Positions 25,681 to 40,300 are shown, counted from the first letter of the stretch. The stretch is 64,000 nucleotides of DNA from Apostichopus japonicus (GCF_037975245.1 NC_092570.1:17399918-17463917), one strand, 5' to 3'. Notes: a model not told the origin generated them from the sequence alone. Made by a program: numbers and translations.

Positions 25681-26404
25681 AGTAATATTGGCTAGAGAAA
25701 ATATTTTTTTGTGCCTGTCGAAGAACAATTGCGTTTATTATATGACATACTTTTACTATAGTGTAGTTGTAAAAAATGTCAGCAAATCAGTTTGATGCTA
25801 CAAAGTATTATACGATATACGTAATATACGATATTTGCATGTTTGTTGCTTCTAACCAGGACATTGTTAAAGATATTTACCTGGTTGTTGCTGCAAATCA
25901 GGACGATGACGAATTTTGCCCTTCTCGCGTTCCATAGTTAAGCCATCATACTAGTTTGCGTTCAATGTGCACTGAAGATGCAAGAATGTTTGCAGACAAT
26001 GGGTAAGGGACTATTAGCAAATCAAATCGCGGGAAATTTGGGGGAAACATATCATTGGCTATATTTAGCAAGAAAATAATCGAATCAGTTCATTTTCGAC
26101 TCATTTGGCCTATTTCCCAATCTGAAGGTTTTGCCCCAACTGAACGTGAAACTAGCGAGTTGATAGAAACGATATGTTTGATAACCGTTTCAACAACAAA
26201 ACGAAACTTCGTTCATTGTACCAATGCAAAGATAATCCGCTTTCGCTTACAAGAGTAACAGGTGCTCACCTTTGAATCCATTCCAAAAATACTTTGGACA
26301 TAAACAAGGGGAAATTACTATATATACTGCACAGCAGAACATCTGTCCAAGATATGGCTGTTGGCTTGGGATTTTAGCCTGTTGACCTCAAATGGCATTT
26401 GGAG

Positions 26405-27593
26405 TTATACATTATTATTATTATTTATTGAATTTCATATAGCGCAACCCCAACAAAGTTTTCGGTTGCGCTTTACAACAAAATACAAAGAAAGAATAAA
26501 ACCATTCATAAGAAAATAAGATATGAAATGGCGTAGAAAAATATACTAGATGAACGTACAAAAATATACAATTGTTATGAAAATCAAAGAGAAAAATAGA
26601 AAATGCAAAATGTTATATAAAATCTAAAAGAAAATTCAAAAATATGAAATATAATGAATACAAATACTGTAAATTTGAAAAATTGAGTATATAAGTGATT
26701 AGCCAGGAAATAAATATGTTTTGAGTTTTCTTTTAAATATTGCAAGATTCTCAGATTGTTTGACATGGTTAGGTAATTTATTCCATTGCTCGGCGCCAAA
26801 TACACTTATTGCTCTTGAAGCAAAAGTGACCCTCTGTGTTCGTGGAATGATCAGCTTATAAAGAATATTATTTGAACGTAGAGACCTACTAGATTGTGGT
26901 GCTAAAGTGAATCTAGATATAAGATATTGAGGAGCAGATTTAACATCAATTAAAGACCAGCGTTAATATTTTGTGCAGAATTCTTTGTCTGATGGGAAGC
27001 CAATGCAACTCCTTTAAAGCTTCAGAAGCACTATCCTCCTTTCCTCTTTTCAGAACAAGTTTGGCAGCCATGTTTTGAATTCTCTGAAGCATCATAATAA
27101 CAACATTTGGTAGATTAGCATAGAGGGAGTTAGCATAATCTAAGTGACTTATCACTAGTCCTAAAACAATAGTATGCCATGCATCCTTGGTTAGTAAGTG
27201 TCTAATGTTTCTTACAAGTTGAAGTCCTGCCATGGCAGCTCTACATTTGGCAGCAATGTGAGTCTTCAACGTTAAATGAGAGTCCAGATATGCGCCTAAA
27301 TATTTTACACAATTTGAACTATTTACGGTAGTGTTATTGATACAAATACTGTCTAAAGCACACTTAGATAATAATTTCTTCGATCCAACTTGTATATATT
27401 CAGTTTTAGTTTCGTTCAGTTTTAGTCTATTTTGGTCCATCCAAACTTTCACATCCCTCATAGTTGTTGAAATTTCATTTCTGACTGTGTTTGCCTCATC
27501 GAAGGTTGGTTTATGCGATTGTTTAATTGCATGATCATCCGCATGGGTGAATATGTGATCTGTAAACATTTCTATCCTAGAGACACCATGCAT
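26405..27593 (-). pseudogene. LINE (non-LTR retrotransposon) 3' fragment, L2/CR1-like
   Basis: The main open frame (27593 to 26946) covers the C-terminal half of a reverse transcriptase. It begins just before motif C, here HADD in place of YADD. It continues WMDQNRLKLNETKTEYIQVG, VKYLGAYLDSHLTLKTHI, then ISHLDYANSLYANLP and LKELHWLPIRQRI, the usual thumb and tail motifs of L2/CR1-type LINEs. After a stop at about 26946 the homologous tail (SAPQYLISRF..., FGAEQWNKLPNHVK) continues in another frame to about 26730, so there is a frameshift. The 3' end is GCGCTATATGAAATT plus an (AAT)n tail at about 26405-26425. The 5' part is missing. The element is dead: truncated, frameshifted and with a changed catalytic motif. 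Confidence 0.85.
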
Positions 27594-28313
27594 GCTTATA
27601 ATAATATTTCATGTTTTAACCACTAGACCATAACTAACATATTGACACATAATACATAATAAAGGTACTAATTGATGGTGTCCACAGTAGTTGTTCTTCG
27701 CTGGCATTTGACCTCAGAATTTGTACGGATTATCCATGCATGAACCATCTAAAGAATGTTACATGTTAAGTTTGTAAAATATGTTGCAATTTTACTCTTC
27801 TACGGCTTTACCCGTATACGCGTTTAATTGCACTAGCCTCAAACACAAGTACAAACATCTAACTTTTACAACAAAAAAATATTAATGACAACGCCCGCCC
27901 ACCTGTCAGTTGTGCTTAGCACCGTATCAAATACTGCGTATTGTAACAGTTTCTTTGCCAACTCATCCTACCCATCTATTCACAGCACGTTTGAATTCTG
28001 AGCACAGGTTCAGACGACGATTCCATACATGGACACTAATCCGTATGATAGGTTCCAAGCTTAATAATGATTGCCGTTAGCGTGAATTGATCTTTTGACA
28101 TCCACTGAAGTATAGCAATAATTCTCACTACAACGGACTCGAAAAGGAAAAGAAAGCAACGAAGAAGGAATACATACCAAGTGGCCATGAATAGGCAAGG
28201 TTGATACGGTAGAGTGCGTGACTAATTTCACAGACCAAGTAGCTCGTTTTGCTGACGGAGGTAAAAATCCACAACAATTTGCAAACAACAAGTCGCAATT
28301 CATTCAATTCATC
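27594..28313. other. Region upstream of SLC7-like gene 1
   Basis: No gene. It should contain the promoter and 5' UTR of the transporter gene. The reading frame of exon 1 is open back to 28218 but has no ATG before 28314. No clear core promoter motif is seen. Confidence 0.4.
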
Positions 28314-31300
28314 ATGAGTGCTTCGGATGACCCTGCATCCGGCAAAGTCGCCCTGAGAAGGGTCCTCGGCTTTTTTCCTAGCGTTGCCTTCATCATCGGG
28401 ATCGTGATTGGGACGGGTATTTTCGTTTCCCCGACGGGTATACTACGAGGGGTTGATGGCTCCGTCGGATGGGCGTTTACCATATGGATAACTTGTGCAG
28501 TCATCGCCATGTGCGGGGCATTGACTTATACAGAACTTGCGTCTTCGTTCACAAAATCTGGTGGAGAATTTATCTTCATTAAGGAGGCGTTTGGACCTGT
28601 TTTGGCGTTTCTTAGAATCTGGACTTTGGTGGCAATTTTAGGTCCAGCATCCATTGCGGTCCAATCTTTGACCGTAGCCAATTACCTGATTACACCATTC
28701 ATGGGCGATTGTAATAAAGAAGACTATTACGTGCCTATACGTCTCGTTGCTGCTTGTGTTATGTGTAAGTATAGACTTTTATACTTTTCACCCCTTCCCC
28801 TTTCCAAGCCCCCTCCCCTCCTCTCCTTCACCAGTCGGACGGAGGCTGGCGCATCATTTGCTATCGGCTCTATGTTCCAACCTGCGCGGCGCTGTGACCT
28901 TGAAACAAGCGAACTTGCATAGGATCACGCCAAAACTTTCATGCTACAATTATTACGTGATACATATTTAAACAGTCACCCTGATATATAGCCAGATTAT
29001 TACCGTAATTCAATAATATTCCATATAGACTGCTGGTATCGAATTTAATCTTTAGAAATAGTTGACCTTTATCCATGTCATTGTTGACCATGCCAATACT
29101 GCCCTTAAGGGTTGTAAGTTCCTATTGAATAAGTAGTAAGACCTAGAACTGCCATTGTTGTATTCAGCTCGGTGACTGATTTCACAACAACCGTCTTTTT
29201 TGAAGGGAACCCGCAGCATGCTGACTCCCAAGTTTTAACCTGCAGTAAAAACACACAGACTGACCATGTACTGCCTACGTCACAGACTGACTTAATTATG
29301 ACGGTAAACGCTATTATATAAAGGAATTTTGCTGACTGATCCATATCGAGACTCTAAAAGTTATTATTATCATTTTAATGTCCTTTTTCTGAAAGTTCTG
29401 AGCCAAATAACATGATTTGAGCCTTGAGGCACTCTGAATGACCACGATGATGTTGCAAAAAATAAGGCAAATTACGGTATCTTCCTATAAAAAACCCACC
29501 ACAGTTAATGTTTGAACATCACCGGCAGTAATACTCAGTAAGTAGAGCAGTAATAGCTCAGTGGTTAACGCCGGTGCCTTTCAATCATAAGGTCCCCGGT
29601 TCGAGTCACTCCAAGATTAACGTATGTCGTCCAGTTACAGAGTTGTTGACAATTGACAATCATGGACGTTAAATGTGAATGTAAGAGACTGACTTCGGTC
29701 AGTTTGCGGCTTTGATAAGTTCCTGCTGGCAGGAGGATCTAATATACATATATACATACATACATACATACAAAACTAAACCAAAATTGCTCGCAAGCGC
29801 ATATATAGGCATGCATCGGTTATTACATCGCATGCCAATAACATACAATCATTTGCCGTGTTATACCCTTCCATATTGGTTAGAATTGTTGGGGAAGTCG
29901 TTACAAAAATAATAATATCAGTTTAATCATTGAAAAACACATCGCAAATTATTTTTCTTTCAGTAGGTGCCCGAAAAATTCTCAGCATATTGCCCGAATT
30001 TTCTCAAAAATATTTGGTATACCATATATACCAACTTGTGTTTGATCAGGGAGTTGTTTTGCTCCATAACAACTCCCTGGTTTGATTAATAGAAATTCAA
30101 AAGAGAGAATTCGCTACTTTTGCTATAGACATCATGCATGGTCGTGCATGCCATTTAGACATATTGAAAGAAGAATGACTATATAGAGTGCACTTTTGGT
30201 AACATGTATGGGAAGTTAAACTGGCCATGCGTGATGACATTGAGTAACCATTCGTTATGACGAACAAAGTGCGGGTATACTCTGCAATCCTGACCTTGGT
30301 ATAAATATAGTCAAAATGTGTACAATCTATAGTAAAACGAATGACAGTAATATTACTAGAGAAAGTTAGTCAAAATACCATATAAAAGAAGAACTTAACT
30401 CTCATAGAATGTATATTTATTAAAGTTTGCATATTCATGAGGTCGACAGTGGTCTTTCCTTGTTATTATATAGTCATTTTGATGCTTTTAGGTTGTGTTT
30501 CTTCAAATTAAAACCCAATTTCCTTTCAATTTCTTCCATTGTATATACAGGTCTTATCACTTTCATCAATTGTCTCTCAGTTCCGGTCAGTTCGCATCTT
30601 CAGAGCTTCCTAACGGTGGCTAAAATAATGGGATTGGCCGTTCTCATATTGACTGGCATGGTTCTCCTCTTCCAAGGAAATGTCGATAATTTCAAGAATC
30701 CTTTCGTTGTTGAAGATTTTCAACCAGCACTTTTGCCAAGTGCTTTTTATTCTGGCATATTTGCATATGCAGGCTGGTGAGTCTTTTTGTTTATATTTTC
30801 CAGTTTATAATCTTATTTTATGCATGTTTGTATACTAAATTATGCAAATAATTCTCAAAACTTAATTTAAGAGAGAACTATCAACAATAAATCGATATAT
30901 GATGTTTAAGAATTCCACTGAATATCCCAAATGTCTGTAAAAACCAAGGAGTTGTTATGGCCTATACTTGAACCAGAGAGTTGTTATTCCATAACAACTC
31001 CCTATACTTATACCAGGAAACAGCCACGTGAATTACAAATCCCTGAATCCCTGCATGCTGAGTACACCATACGGTGAGTTCCCACAGCATTCCGACAGGG
31101 ACAACTTAACAAATAGATTGAAATTAAAAAAAAAAAAATTTTATTTATAAATGCAGGTAGCAATGAAGCGCATTCTTCTAGACATTATTAATGTTTAGCT
31201 ACAAACAGGGACGTAGCCAGAAATTTTGAAAGAAGGGGGGGGGGGTAGAAGAATTTTAAAAGGGACACTTCTCACAAAGGGAGCATTCTTACACTTAACG

Positions 31301-34300
31301 GAGCACCATGATTTACAAGGGGGGAAGCGATCACTCCCATTCCCCCCCCCCTCCCGCCCTGGCTACGTCCCTGTGAACAACCAACTTGTGCCATTACATG
31401 CTCCCGTAAGATAAGTTGTCATTATAAATGGTCACGTCCGTTAAGTTGCGATAATCTTGTTTTATTTATCAAAATAACCGCATTTGTCCACGGTCAATTA
31501 ACAATTGATATGAGGTCACATGCACGCATCAGGAGGTAAACAAAGGAGAGAACCCGTGTCCCGATAATCCAAGATTTACTCGATTTATACTTCCATAAAG
31601 CCTTTACTTACTTTTCAGGGTTTTTATTTATTTATATTACATATAAATGTTTTCATAGGCCTCTAACGTTATTAATACTTAAAAATGAAATATACAAAGG
31701 TAAAAACAGCCTTTGTATATAATATCTACTCTCCAAAAATGAGACACAGCACCCGGTTGAAGTTGAAATTTAATAGTCCATGCATGGATGACAAATAATT
31801 CATGATTTTATGGTATTGGGGTCGATTCTTCAAGGCAAGGGCTTGGAAATTATATTTCTCTGGTGTGAGAGAGGCAACCTGGCAGAACGGTCAGATTAAA
31901 ACTACCATGAAAAGTCAAAGATGCGCTACTCAGTAATCTGGTTAAAGTACCAGAAGGGAATTGAGAGTGAAGCAAAATGGGACATCGTTTGGTGGCAGGG
32001 ACGTAGCCAAGGGGGTGGGGCAGGGGTAGCACCCCCCCCCCCCTTGAGTACCCCGAAACGTGGGAGGCATTTTGGGCAAACATTTTCTTTTTACATTGTA
32101 ATGACGCTCCGTTAAGGATAATAATGCTCCCTTTGTGAAAAGTGCCCCTTTTAAAATTATGTTGCCCCTTTTAATATTATGTTCCCCCTTTCAAAGTTCT
32201 GGCTTCGTCCCTGTTGGATGGATACACAAATCTACAATAGACTGCTCTGCTCTATCTTTCATCACACCATGAAAACCTGTGAATACAAAATAATTAATGA
32301 TCTATTATGCAACTCAGTTGAGGTATTCAAAACCTGGCTAAAGGTGAATGCTTGCTATAGTCTGTTGTAGCCTACATTTTGTGTTTGTTTTTGCGGCCAT
32401 TATAGGGTCCAATATCTATAACAAACACTGTTTCTCTTAAATACCCTTTTAACATTAAAATTTAAAAAGAAATGTTCGATAGGCACTACCCCCCCTCCCC
32501 CTCACCCCATGCATGGTTTACAGACTACACATAGCAACAAAGGCAATATATACTATTATATGAACTACACGTTATACACTAAAAAAAAGAGTTAGATGTG
32601 TAGTCAGTGCTCACGTTATTATGTGATACTTCATTTTATAGTATCGAATGTGTGATCTATATGCTGTCGAAGGAAATGGGGTCGTATTTTGCTCAATAAT
32701 CTTATTTGCTTGACTTGTATTCTAAGATACATGTGTGACAATTTAGTTTGACACAGCATATCTGCTAAACACAGGCTGTATAGAGGGGATCTTGATCAAT
32801 GTGTATCTCTTTATCTTCTCCCATTTGCAGGGATTATATCACGTGCGTGACAGAAGAAATCAAAAGACCAGAGAAGTAAGTTTAATTACCGTCACACGAT
32901 TCTTGTTAATTAATAACTGTGATCTGTATACCCAGTTGCTCATGTGGACAATAAACATAAAAGAATTAGTGCATGAGCAGACACCGTGAGGCTTCACGCC
33001 TCCAGCGCACCCCACCCCCCCCCCCCGTCCATCCCTATCCACTCCTCCACCCATCTATCAGTGTCGTTCCACGAAACGAAATTCCGATTTCCACGAAAAC
33101 ACTAACCCAGTGGAATGTAGCGTATGCATCATAAGTATAGGGTGTTGACAGGAATCCCCCGTAACTAGATTAAACTAAGTGTCACAGGTCAATCAACAAC
33201 AAATATTAATCTGTTCACCATGTTCCAGTGACGTCAATGAACTCATTCATGTTTTAACATGTTTAAGGCATACGGACATTATCACTTCTGATTCAGTGTT
33301 TGTCTTCCAACTTCCATGGAGGTAAATACAGACTGTTTTTACCTCCATGCAACTTCCAAGCGATGGTCATTATTGATGCTGACGTCACGAGCAATATGAT
33401 TGGGTGAAAACTCCACAATTGCAAACCTGTTTGGGAAAAGCAAATTCGTCCCCAGGTCTACGCCGCATCTACCACAATTAAGGTAACAGTATAAGCCGAC
33501 ATACGAATGACATTACAGTTGAACATAGTTATTTTCCCAACGTAATGTATACAGTATACATATCAGTGTTTCCATGATACTGCCAAGTTAACTCGGCCGC
33601 CAGATCCTTTGAATATCATGTAAACTGTCCCTGAGCTAGGTATAGGCCTACTAAACTAACATATATATGAATCAGTATTGCTGTCTCCTTCATTGTAGCC
33701 TACAGTGTAAAAGTAAACAAATGGAACGCAAACATTGACACGCAAAAAAATTACGAGATCTGATGAACCAAGGAATTTATGTATGCGAACATCATCAAAA
33801 TGTGACAGTATTTAAAATTTCATTGCTGTTTGCTTTTTGTGTGTGAATACGATGTGGTATGGGGATGGTTGCTGGGGGGGGGGGGGGGTTGGGGCGGTAG
33901 CAGTACTACAAAGTGCAACGTCAATATATGATGCCTGCATGTTGTGCAACCTGACAACCTGTTTTTCAACATGAATTTTCATTGAGTTAAAGGCATTGAA
34001 GACTCGCCCCAAACCGCTTGCCGCGCTCTGAAAAAGTTAACTTTCCGTTGCTTGCAAGTGAAATTTTCTACTTGTCGCTACAAAATGCAGACAGTAATGA
34101 AACGTGATACCTTGTTATCAGTTTTATCTAGACCTGAGATGTACATCGCTGCTATGTACACTGTGTTGTGGATATTGACCCAGGGAGTTGTTATGGAACA
34201 ACTCTCTGAGTGACCGTAGCTGCATGTGTTGACTGTACACTATTGTGTCTAATCGGGGAGTTGCTTAACAATTCCTTTGAATAACCGACGGTAGCAAGCT

Positions 34301-37300
34301 GTGTGTGTATTTTCTGGGATCGATGGTGGTGCCTAACACTTCTGTAACACCTCATTGGTCAGGTTACCGGCATGAGACGTTTCTTTAAGCAAGCGAAGAT
34401 TTGTGGATATCGGCTGCATAGGCAGGGACGTCTAAATGCTAACACGTATATACAGCAACACTCAGCTGGAATATGCATCCAGACATCACTGTTGCGTGAT
34501 TGACACACTCGCCATTCACATGCGTCGCAATCACTACAACCTATAGTGTAGAATAACTAAATAGCAGTCTTGTACCACGATCATTGCTAGTAACAATACA
34601 ACAGCGTATAGTGTTTGTTCTTTGGTGGTTCTTGAAGTATTTCACTGTAAAGGTTAACAATTTAAGTGACAAAGCAAATAAAGGGTACATCTCTTTAGGT
34701 CTCTCAACCATGCAAGAAGCTGTCTATTGCTAAAAAAAAAAAACACAGCACCTCCAACTGAACTAAACTGACAATCCTCTCACCGATTCTCGCCAAGACT
34801 ATACAACCGATGGGTATACCAACCTTTTTTCTTTGTAACAAATCACGTTTTGTACGGGGGAAGACCTTAAAACAGTTCTTCGATGTAGTTGGACTATATT
34901 ACGCTTAGAAGTAAACATAGTAGGCCTACTCATGTCGATTTGATGACGTAATTTTTAGAGAGAACGAAAGGTGTAGAATAGTAAATAATAATTGTAAAAA
35001 TTTGTAATTAAAGAGCAAAGGAAAGACCTGTCAGGAATGATGATTTCATCGGAAAGGTTATAATATAACAGCGATGTTGTCGCTGAGTTGCAAAAGAGAA
35101 ATGAGCGGGAATTAAAGGATGGTTGTATAGGCACGCTTTTTAGTTGAATATATTGTGTATGTGTAAAAGTAAGTGGGCCTGACGTTTCGATCCTAGCAGG
35201 ATCTTTTTCAGAGGCTAAATGACAAGTAAAATATTTTGACAAGTAACATATTTTGTATCAATAAAATGGCTGTCGTTAGTTTAGCTTGCATTTCTGGTAG
35301 CATACGCCCATTAAAAGCCCCATCGACTTTACACACTATATCACAAAAGTAATGTGGTCTCTAAGTCTAGATAGAAGTTCTCACTAGCTAAACGCTACCC
35401 ATCACTGGATAGCTGACAAGTTGGCCTTTCATGGCCCGATCAATTTTCCGTATCATGACCATGCAGATTCTTTGGTATCCGAGCCTGAAGTTTCGTCACT
35501 TGTAAACAAACCTCTTCAATCAGTATAGTAAACAATTTAAACAGCTGAGACTCATTAGTAAAAGTGGCTGGACTACTTGGTCTAAGAAACAGATCCGTTA
35601 CGTCAGTTCCTCAATTAGTGCAACACAAGACTCACGGGAACTTATCGATATATTTTAATGGCCATGAAATAACATGTATACAATACATTACACACTTGTC
35701 AAGGAAAATTGTGTTGATTGTCGTCCTAATAAAGTTAATCTGTTATTGTTTACATATAAAAAAAAGTATTGGTTCAGATATAAGACATAACACAAACAAT
35801 TGATTAACGTTATACACTAAGGCCTGTAATGAGGAGCTGACGTCATTTTGAATTAAGTCTTAAAGGAGCATATACCAGAAATGTGGCATATTTTAAAGAT
35901 GAACGTCGTAACAACTGGAATAGCTATTGAAATATTATACCAGCACTCAATTATTTTCTTTCTTTTCTTTTCTTTTCTTTACGTTTTGGACGATGAAATA
36001 TGCGATAAGATTAAAAATTCTGCGTATTTTCTTCTTGTTTTTATTTTACATCATAGAACTGTGGTTGCCATGGTTGTGTCTTTGGTTTTCGTGACTATTG
36101 TCTATCTTCTAGCTAACACTGCATATCTGACGGCACTGACACCAGATGAAATACTCTCGTCTGACGCGGTTGCTGCGGTAAATAATGATACATTTACATT
36201 AAATTTGTTTCAATTTTGAATATACATATTATACTTGGTACGAGATTTTCTCTTTCAGCCAATCACTCAAGAGTCGCTGCAGAAAAATTCTTAAAAGAAT
36301 AAATATCTCTTAGGCCTACAACTTAACGTAACATACTGTAAACACCACACGCAATAGAAGTTATAATTCAAGAAGTTTCTAAAAGGCCTGCTCTTAGAAG
36401 CTATATATAAGCATTATGATGCCTTACGTATACATATAATATTTTATTCGTAGGTTATATCATATATTTAGCTTATATCAGCTTAGGCTCCACTTCCATA
36501 TAGCTCATATCACACTTATAGAAGGGTAGGCTGTACTTCCATATAGCGTATATCATATATTTATAGCTTATATGCAGCTTAGGCTGTACTTCCATAGCTC
36601 ATATCTTATATTTAGCTTCAGCTTAGGCTCTACTTCCATATAGCTTATATCATATATTTAGCCTATATGCAGCTTAGGCTGTACTTCCATAGCTTATACA
36701 ATATATTTAGCTTATATGCAGCTTCTACTTCCTTATAGCTTTTATCATATATTAAGCTTATAGCAGCTTATAGGCTCTCCTTCCATAGCTCATATCATAT
36801 ATTTAGCTTATAGCTATAGGCGTAGGAGGCGGGGGGGGGGGGGCAGCCCACCAGCCCCCAACGAAATATTTTTGTGGAAATTCGGGCAATATGCTGGGAA
36901 TTTTTCGGGCACCTACTGAAAGAAAAATAAATTGCAATGTGTTTTTCAATGGTTAAACTTATATTATTATTATTATTATGATTGTAACGACTTCCCCAAA
37001 ATTATAACCAATATGGAAGGGAAATAACACGGCAAATGATTTTATGTTATTGGCATGCGATGTAATAACCGATGCATGCCTATATAATATGTACATTAAC
37101 ATGTTGAATTTTGGTTATATTTTTCGGGCAAGTCGTTACAGCCCCCACCCCAAATCAAATTGGGCTCCTACTCCTATGCTTATAGCAGCTTAGGCTATAC
37201 GTTCATAGCTCATATTATATATTTAGCTTATAGAAGCTTAGGCTCTACTTCCCTATAGCTCATATCATATATTTAGCTTATATAAGCTTCGGCTCTACTT

Positions 37301-40300
37301 CCATAGCTGGTATCATTAATTTAGCTTATAGCAGCTTAGGCTGCATGTACTTCCATAGCTCATATATCCTACATTTAGCTTATACTAAGCAGTTTAGGCT
37401 ACACGTCCATAGCTTATATCATATATATTTAGCTTATAGCAGCTTAGGCTGTACTTCCATAGCAAATATCATATATTTTAGCTTATAGCAGCTTATACAG
37501 CCTATAGGCTGTACTTCCATAGTTGGTTCATATAGATCAGTCTGACGTTATTTTTTTTCATTCATCTTTTGAGATTTATCTTTCTCATTTGAGGCTAATC
37601 AGGATTTTGCTTGGTTAAATAATAATCTGCTGGTTCACTTACAGTGTGGTTTGTCATTTCATCATTTCAATCAATTTTTCTTTTTTTTAACTGCAGGTTT
37701 TATCAACTTATTTACAAGTCAATAAGAGTGAATACATACAATATTCAAGTAAACAAATTGAACTATTGGTTGCAATTAGTGTTTCTTGAAATAAATAAGA
37801 AAAAAAATCAAACCATGAAGATTAGTGTTAAAATATACCGGTACCTCAATGAGTCATAAAGTGTAAACGTCCAAGTCCCAATATACAAGGATGAAATTGA
37901 GAAGCCTTTATGTATGCTGACACATGTATGTAGATGCTGCATTTTGTTATCAAAAGTGGCCAAGGCAATTACAGAAGTCACACGCTGATTCCGAATTGGC
38001 TTTAACCTTGTAATATTATACTCTTGAAAAGAAAGAAGCGTGAGCCTTTTGATGAGTCAATTTCTTTCATGACCAAATTTAAACTCACTCCCCCACCCAT
38101 CCCCTTCGACTGACAACACCCTACTTCTCCCTTAAAAAAAAATTGAATAATTTGTTCTTTTCTTTTTTTCTTTTTTGCCCTGGCAGTGTCGTTTCATTTG
38201 CATAAAGTTCATATTAACACATTGATAAGGATACTTTCATGAAGGTTAATTTTGAGTTTATATGGTTTACCGCGTTCTATTTATAGACATTTGCTGTGCG
38301 TGTGCTGAAGAGTTGGTCATGGACCATCTGGATATTTGTGGCGATGTCGGCCGCTGGTAATCTCAACGGGCTCCTTTTTACGCGATGCCGAATGTTCTTC
38401 GTTGCCGCAAGAGAAGGTTACTTGCCGGAAGTGATGTCAATGATTCATGTCAGGTGGAAGACGCCACTTCCTGCCATGGTGGTATCAGTGAGTGTCGCCT
38501 TGAATTTGGGCTATATTGGCATCACCAAGCTGTATTTATGGTAGCATGAACTGGGGAAGGGGGTAGATGGGGTGCAGGCTGGGATATTAAAATGTGAAAT
38601 TTCAAAAACTTGAAAGTTTGAAAGAAATAAAGACTGTTACTTTATTCAACTTCTCATCGCTTTTGTTCATAAGTTAGAAGAAACAATGTTACTGATGAAT
38701 ATGAAATATTTATTTTGTTTTAACAATTACTTTTACACTGAATATTCATTTTCTCTTCAGTTGCCGCTCTCACTTCTCCTCCTCTTGGTCAGTGACGTCT
38801 ACGTTCTGATAGACTTTTTGACGTCAGTCGACACCGCCTTCACCGTGATAACCGTCTTGATCGTTCCTTACTTCCGGTGGAAACAACCCAATCGCCCGAC
38901 GACCTACAGGGTCAGTAAATTTGATTTTTGGTTAATTGTGTGTCCTTTGGCTGCAAGCAAGTACTGACCTAAGACGGCGAGTTGATGTGTATGTGTGCGT
39001 GTATGTATGTGATATGCGAGCTATTAAAACAGTGACTATATATGTATATATAACGGTTGTTGTGCTTCATACTAGGTGTATGATATATTTTACGAAGTAC
39101 AACACTTGTGGGTTTGTGGCGGTCAAAGGTCATTTGAGGTCAACAGAAATCCGTTTGACATTATTTTCAAACACGTCATTTAAGGTTCATTAAAAGTCAA
39201 AGTTTGAAATATTTGTTACCACGGTAACTAAAAGAAAAAGATACGGTGGGTGGATCCAATTCAAACACTCAACCAAAAAAGTGTCTTTTGTGAAGGTCAC
39301 AGTTCATTTGAGGTCAAGTCATAGTCTGACATCTTTAGTAGAACTGCTACGAAATATATTTAATTGTGCAGTAAGCTGGTAATTAACTTTAAAGCTTTGA
39401 CGGGAATAAATTCTGACACATGTTTAGTGTGGTACGCCTTTGTTATTTAATTGCTTTGATAAATATAACCATAAGATATATTAAAGTGAAGACTTACGTT
39501 ATATCATGATTGCCAACACGTTTTACACTAATGTATTTGTGTATCTGGAGCCCGTGGGACTAACTCACAACCTCCCATATATTGGAGTCGTGCTTCAAAG
39601 ACCCCAGGGCCACACCAATCCTTAATTAAGTCCTGGATCCACCCTGCATGACCCACTGAATTAGCCCTGTGTCGACAAAGCAATGTTGTTACAGAGTGTG
39701 GGTCTGGGTGGGGGTGGGAGGGAACGGGAGTGCATCCGAGCTCTCTTTAAATTAGGAGATCCAGCGAAACATGGTATGAAGAGTAATGTATGACCAAAAT
39801 ATAACCCTACCTAAGGAAACTTCAAGACTTCGGAAGAAGGCCCAGTGACATTATTGTCTTCGGAGCCTGACCAGGGCTCTCAACGCACCTCTACGTCGTA
39901 TAGTTTGCGGGGTTTAATCCGACATAGGGTAAACAATTTTAATGGGTGTAACGGCCTTCAATGGAAATCTGACAGCTTTCATATACGCAAACCAGCAACA
40001 GTACGTACCAGCAGGGTAACAGTAAGGTCATTGTTACTTCACGGTGACATTGAAGTAACAAACGTGAAAATAGACAAGGAGGAATTATCAAGCTATTGTA
40101 TGCATGCCTTGAACTCTAAGTCAATTATCTTTCTGTTATTCATACATACCGTATCTTATTTACTGATATTTTATCACAGTTTTTTCTTCTATCACACACA
40201 CACGCACACTACATGGAAACAGCACGGTATGAGCTGTAGGGGGCTTCCATAGGGAGCTATGGGAACTTCTTAAACAGGTGGATCTGACCTCCGCTTTAAT

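Larger units (their letters stand above)
22671..26404. other. Intergenic region, no gene recognised
   Basis: This should include the RNF7 promoter side. Open stretches at about 23640-23957 (+) and 24088-24315 (+) have mixed, non-repetitive composition but no domain I recognise and no matching splice pattern. They may be 5' exons of an unknown transcript or chance. Two tandem repeats lie at 24577-24760 and 25419-25680. The text around 23200-23600 is rich in AGGCCTA, a motif frequent through the whole window. Confidence 0.4.

Noticed and set aside
29548-29640. tRNA gene
   Set aside because: The A and B boxes are followed by a SINE body and tail, and a second copy with the same body is at 59.1 kb; no full cloverleaf.
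34955-35242. 95-aa minus-strand ORF containing SEKDPARIETSGPL
   Set aside because: Comes from a GATCCTGCTAGGATCGAAACG-type dispersed motif; no gene structure.
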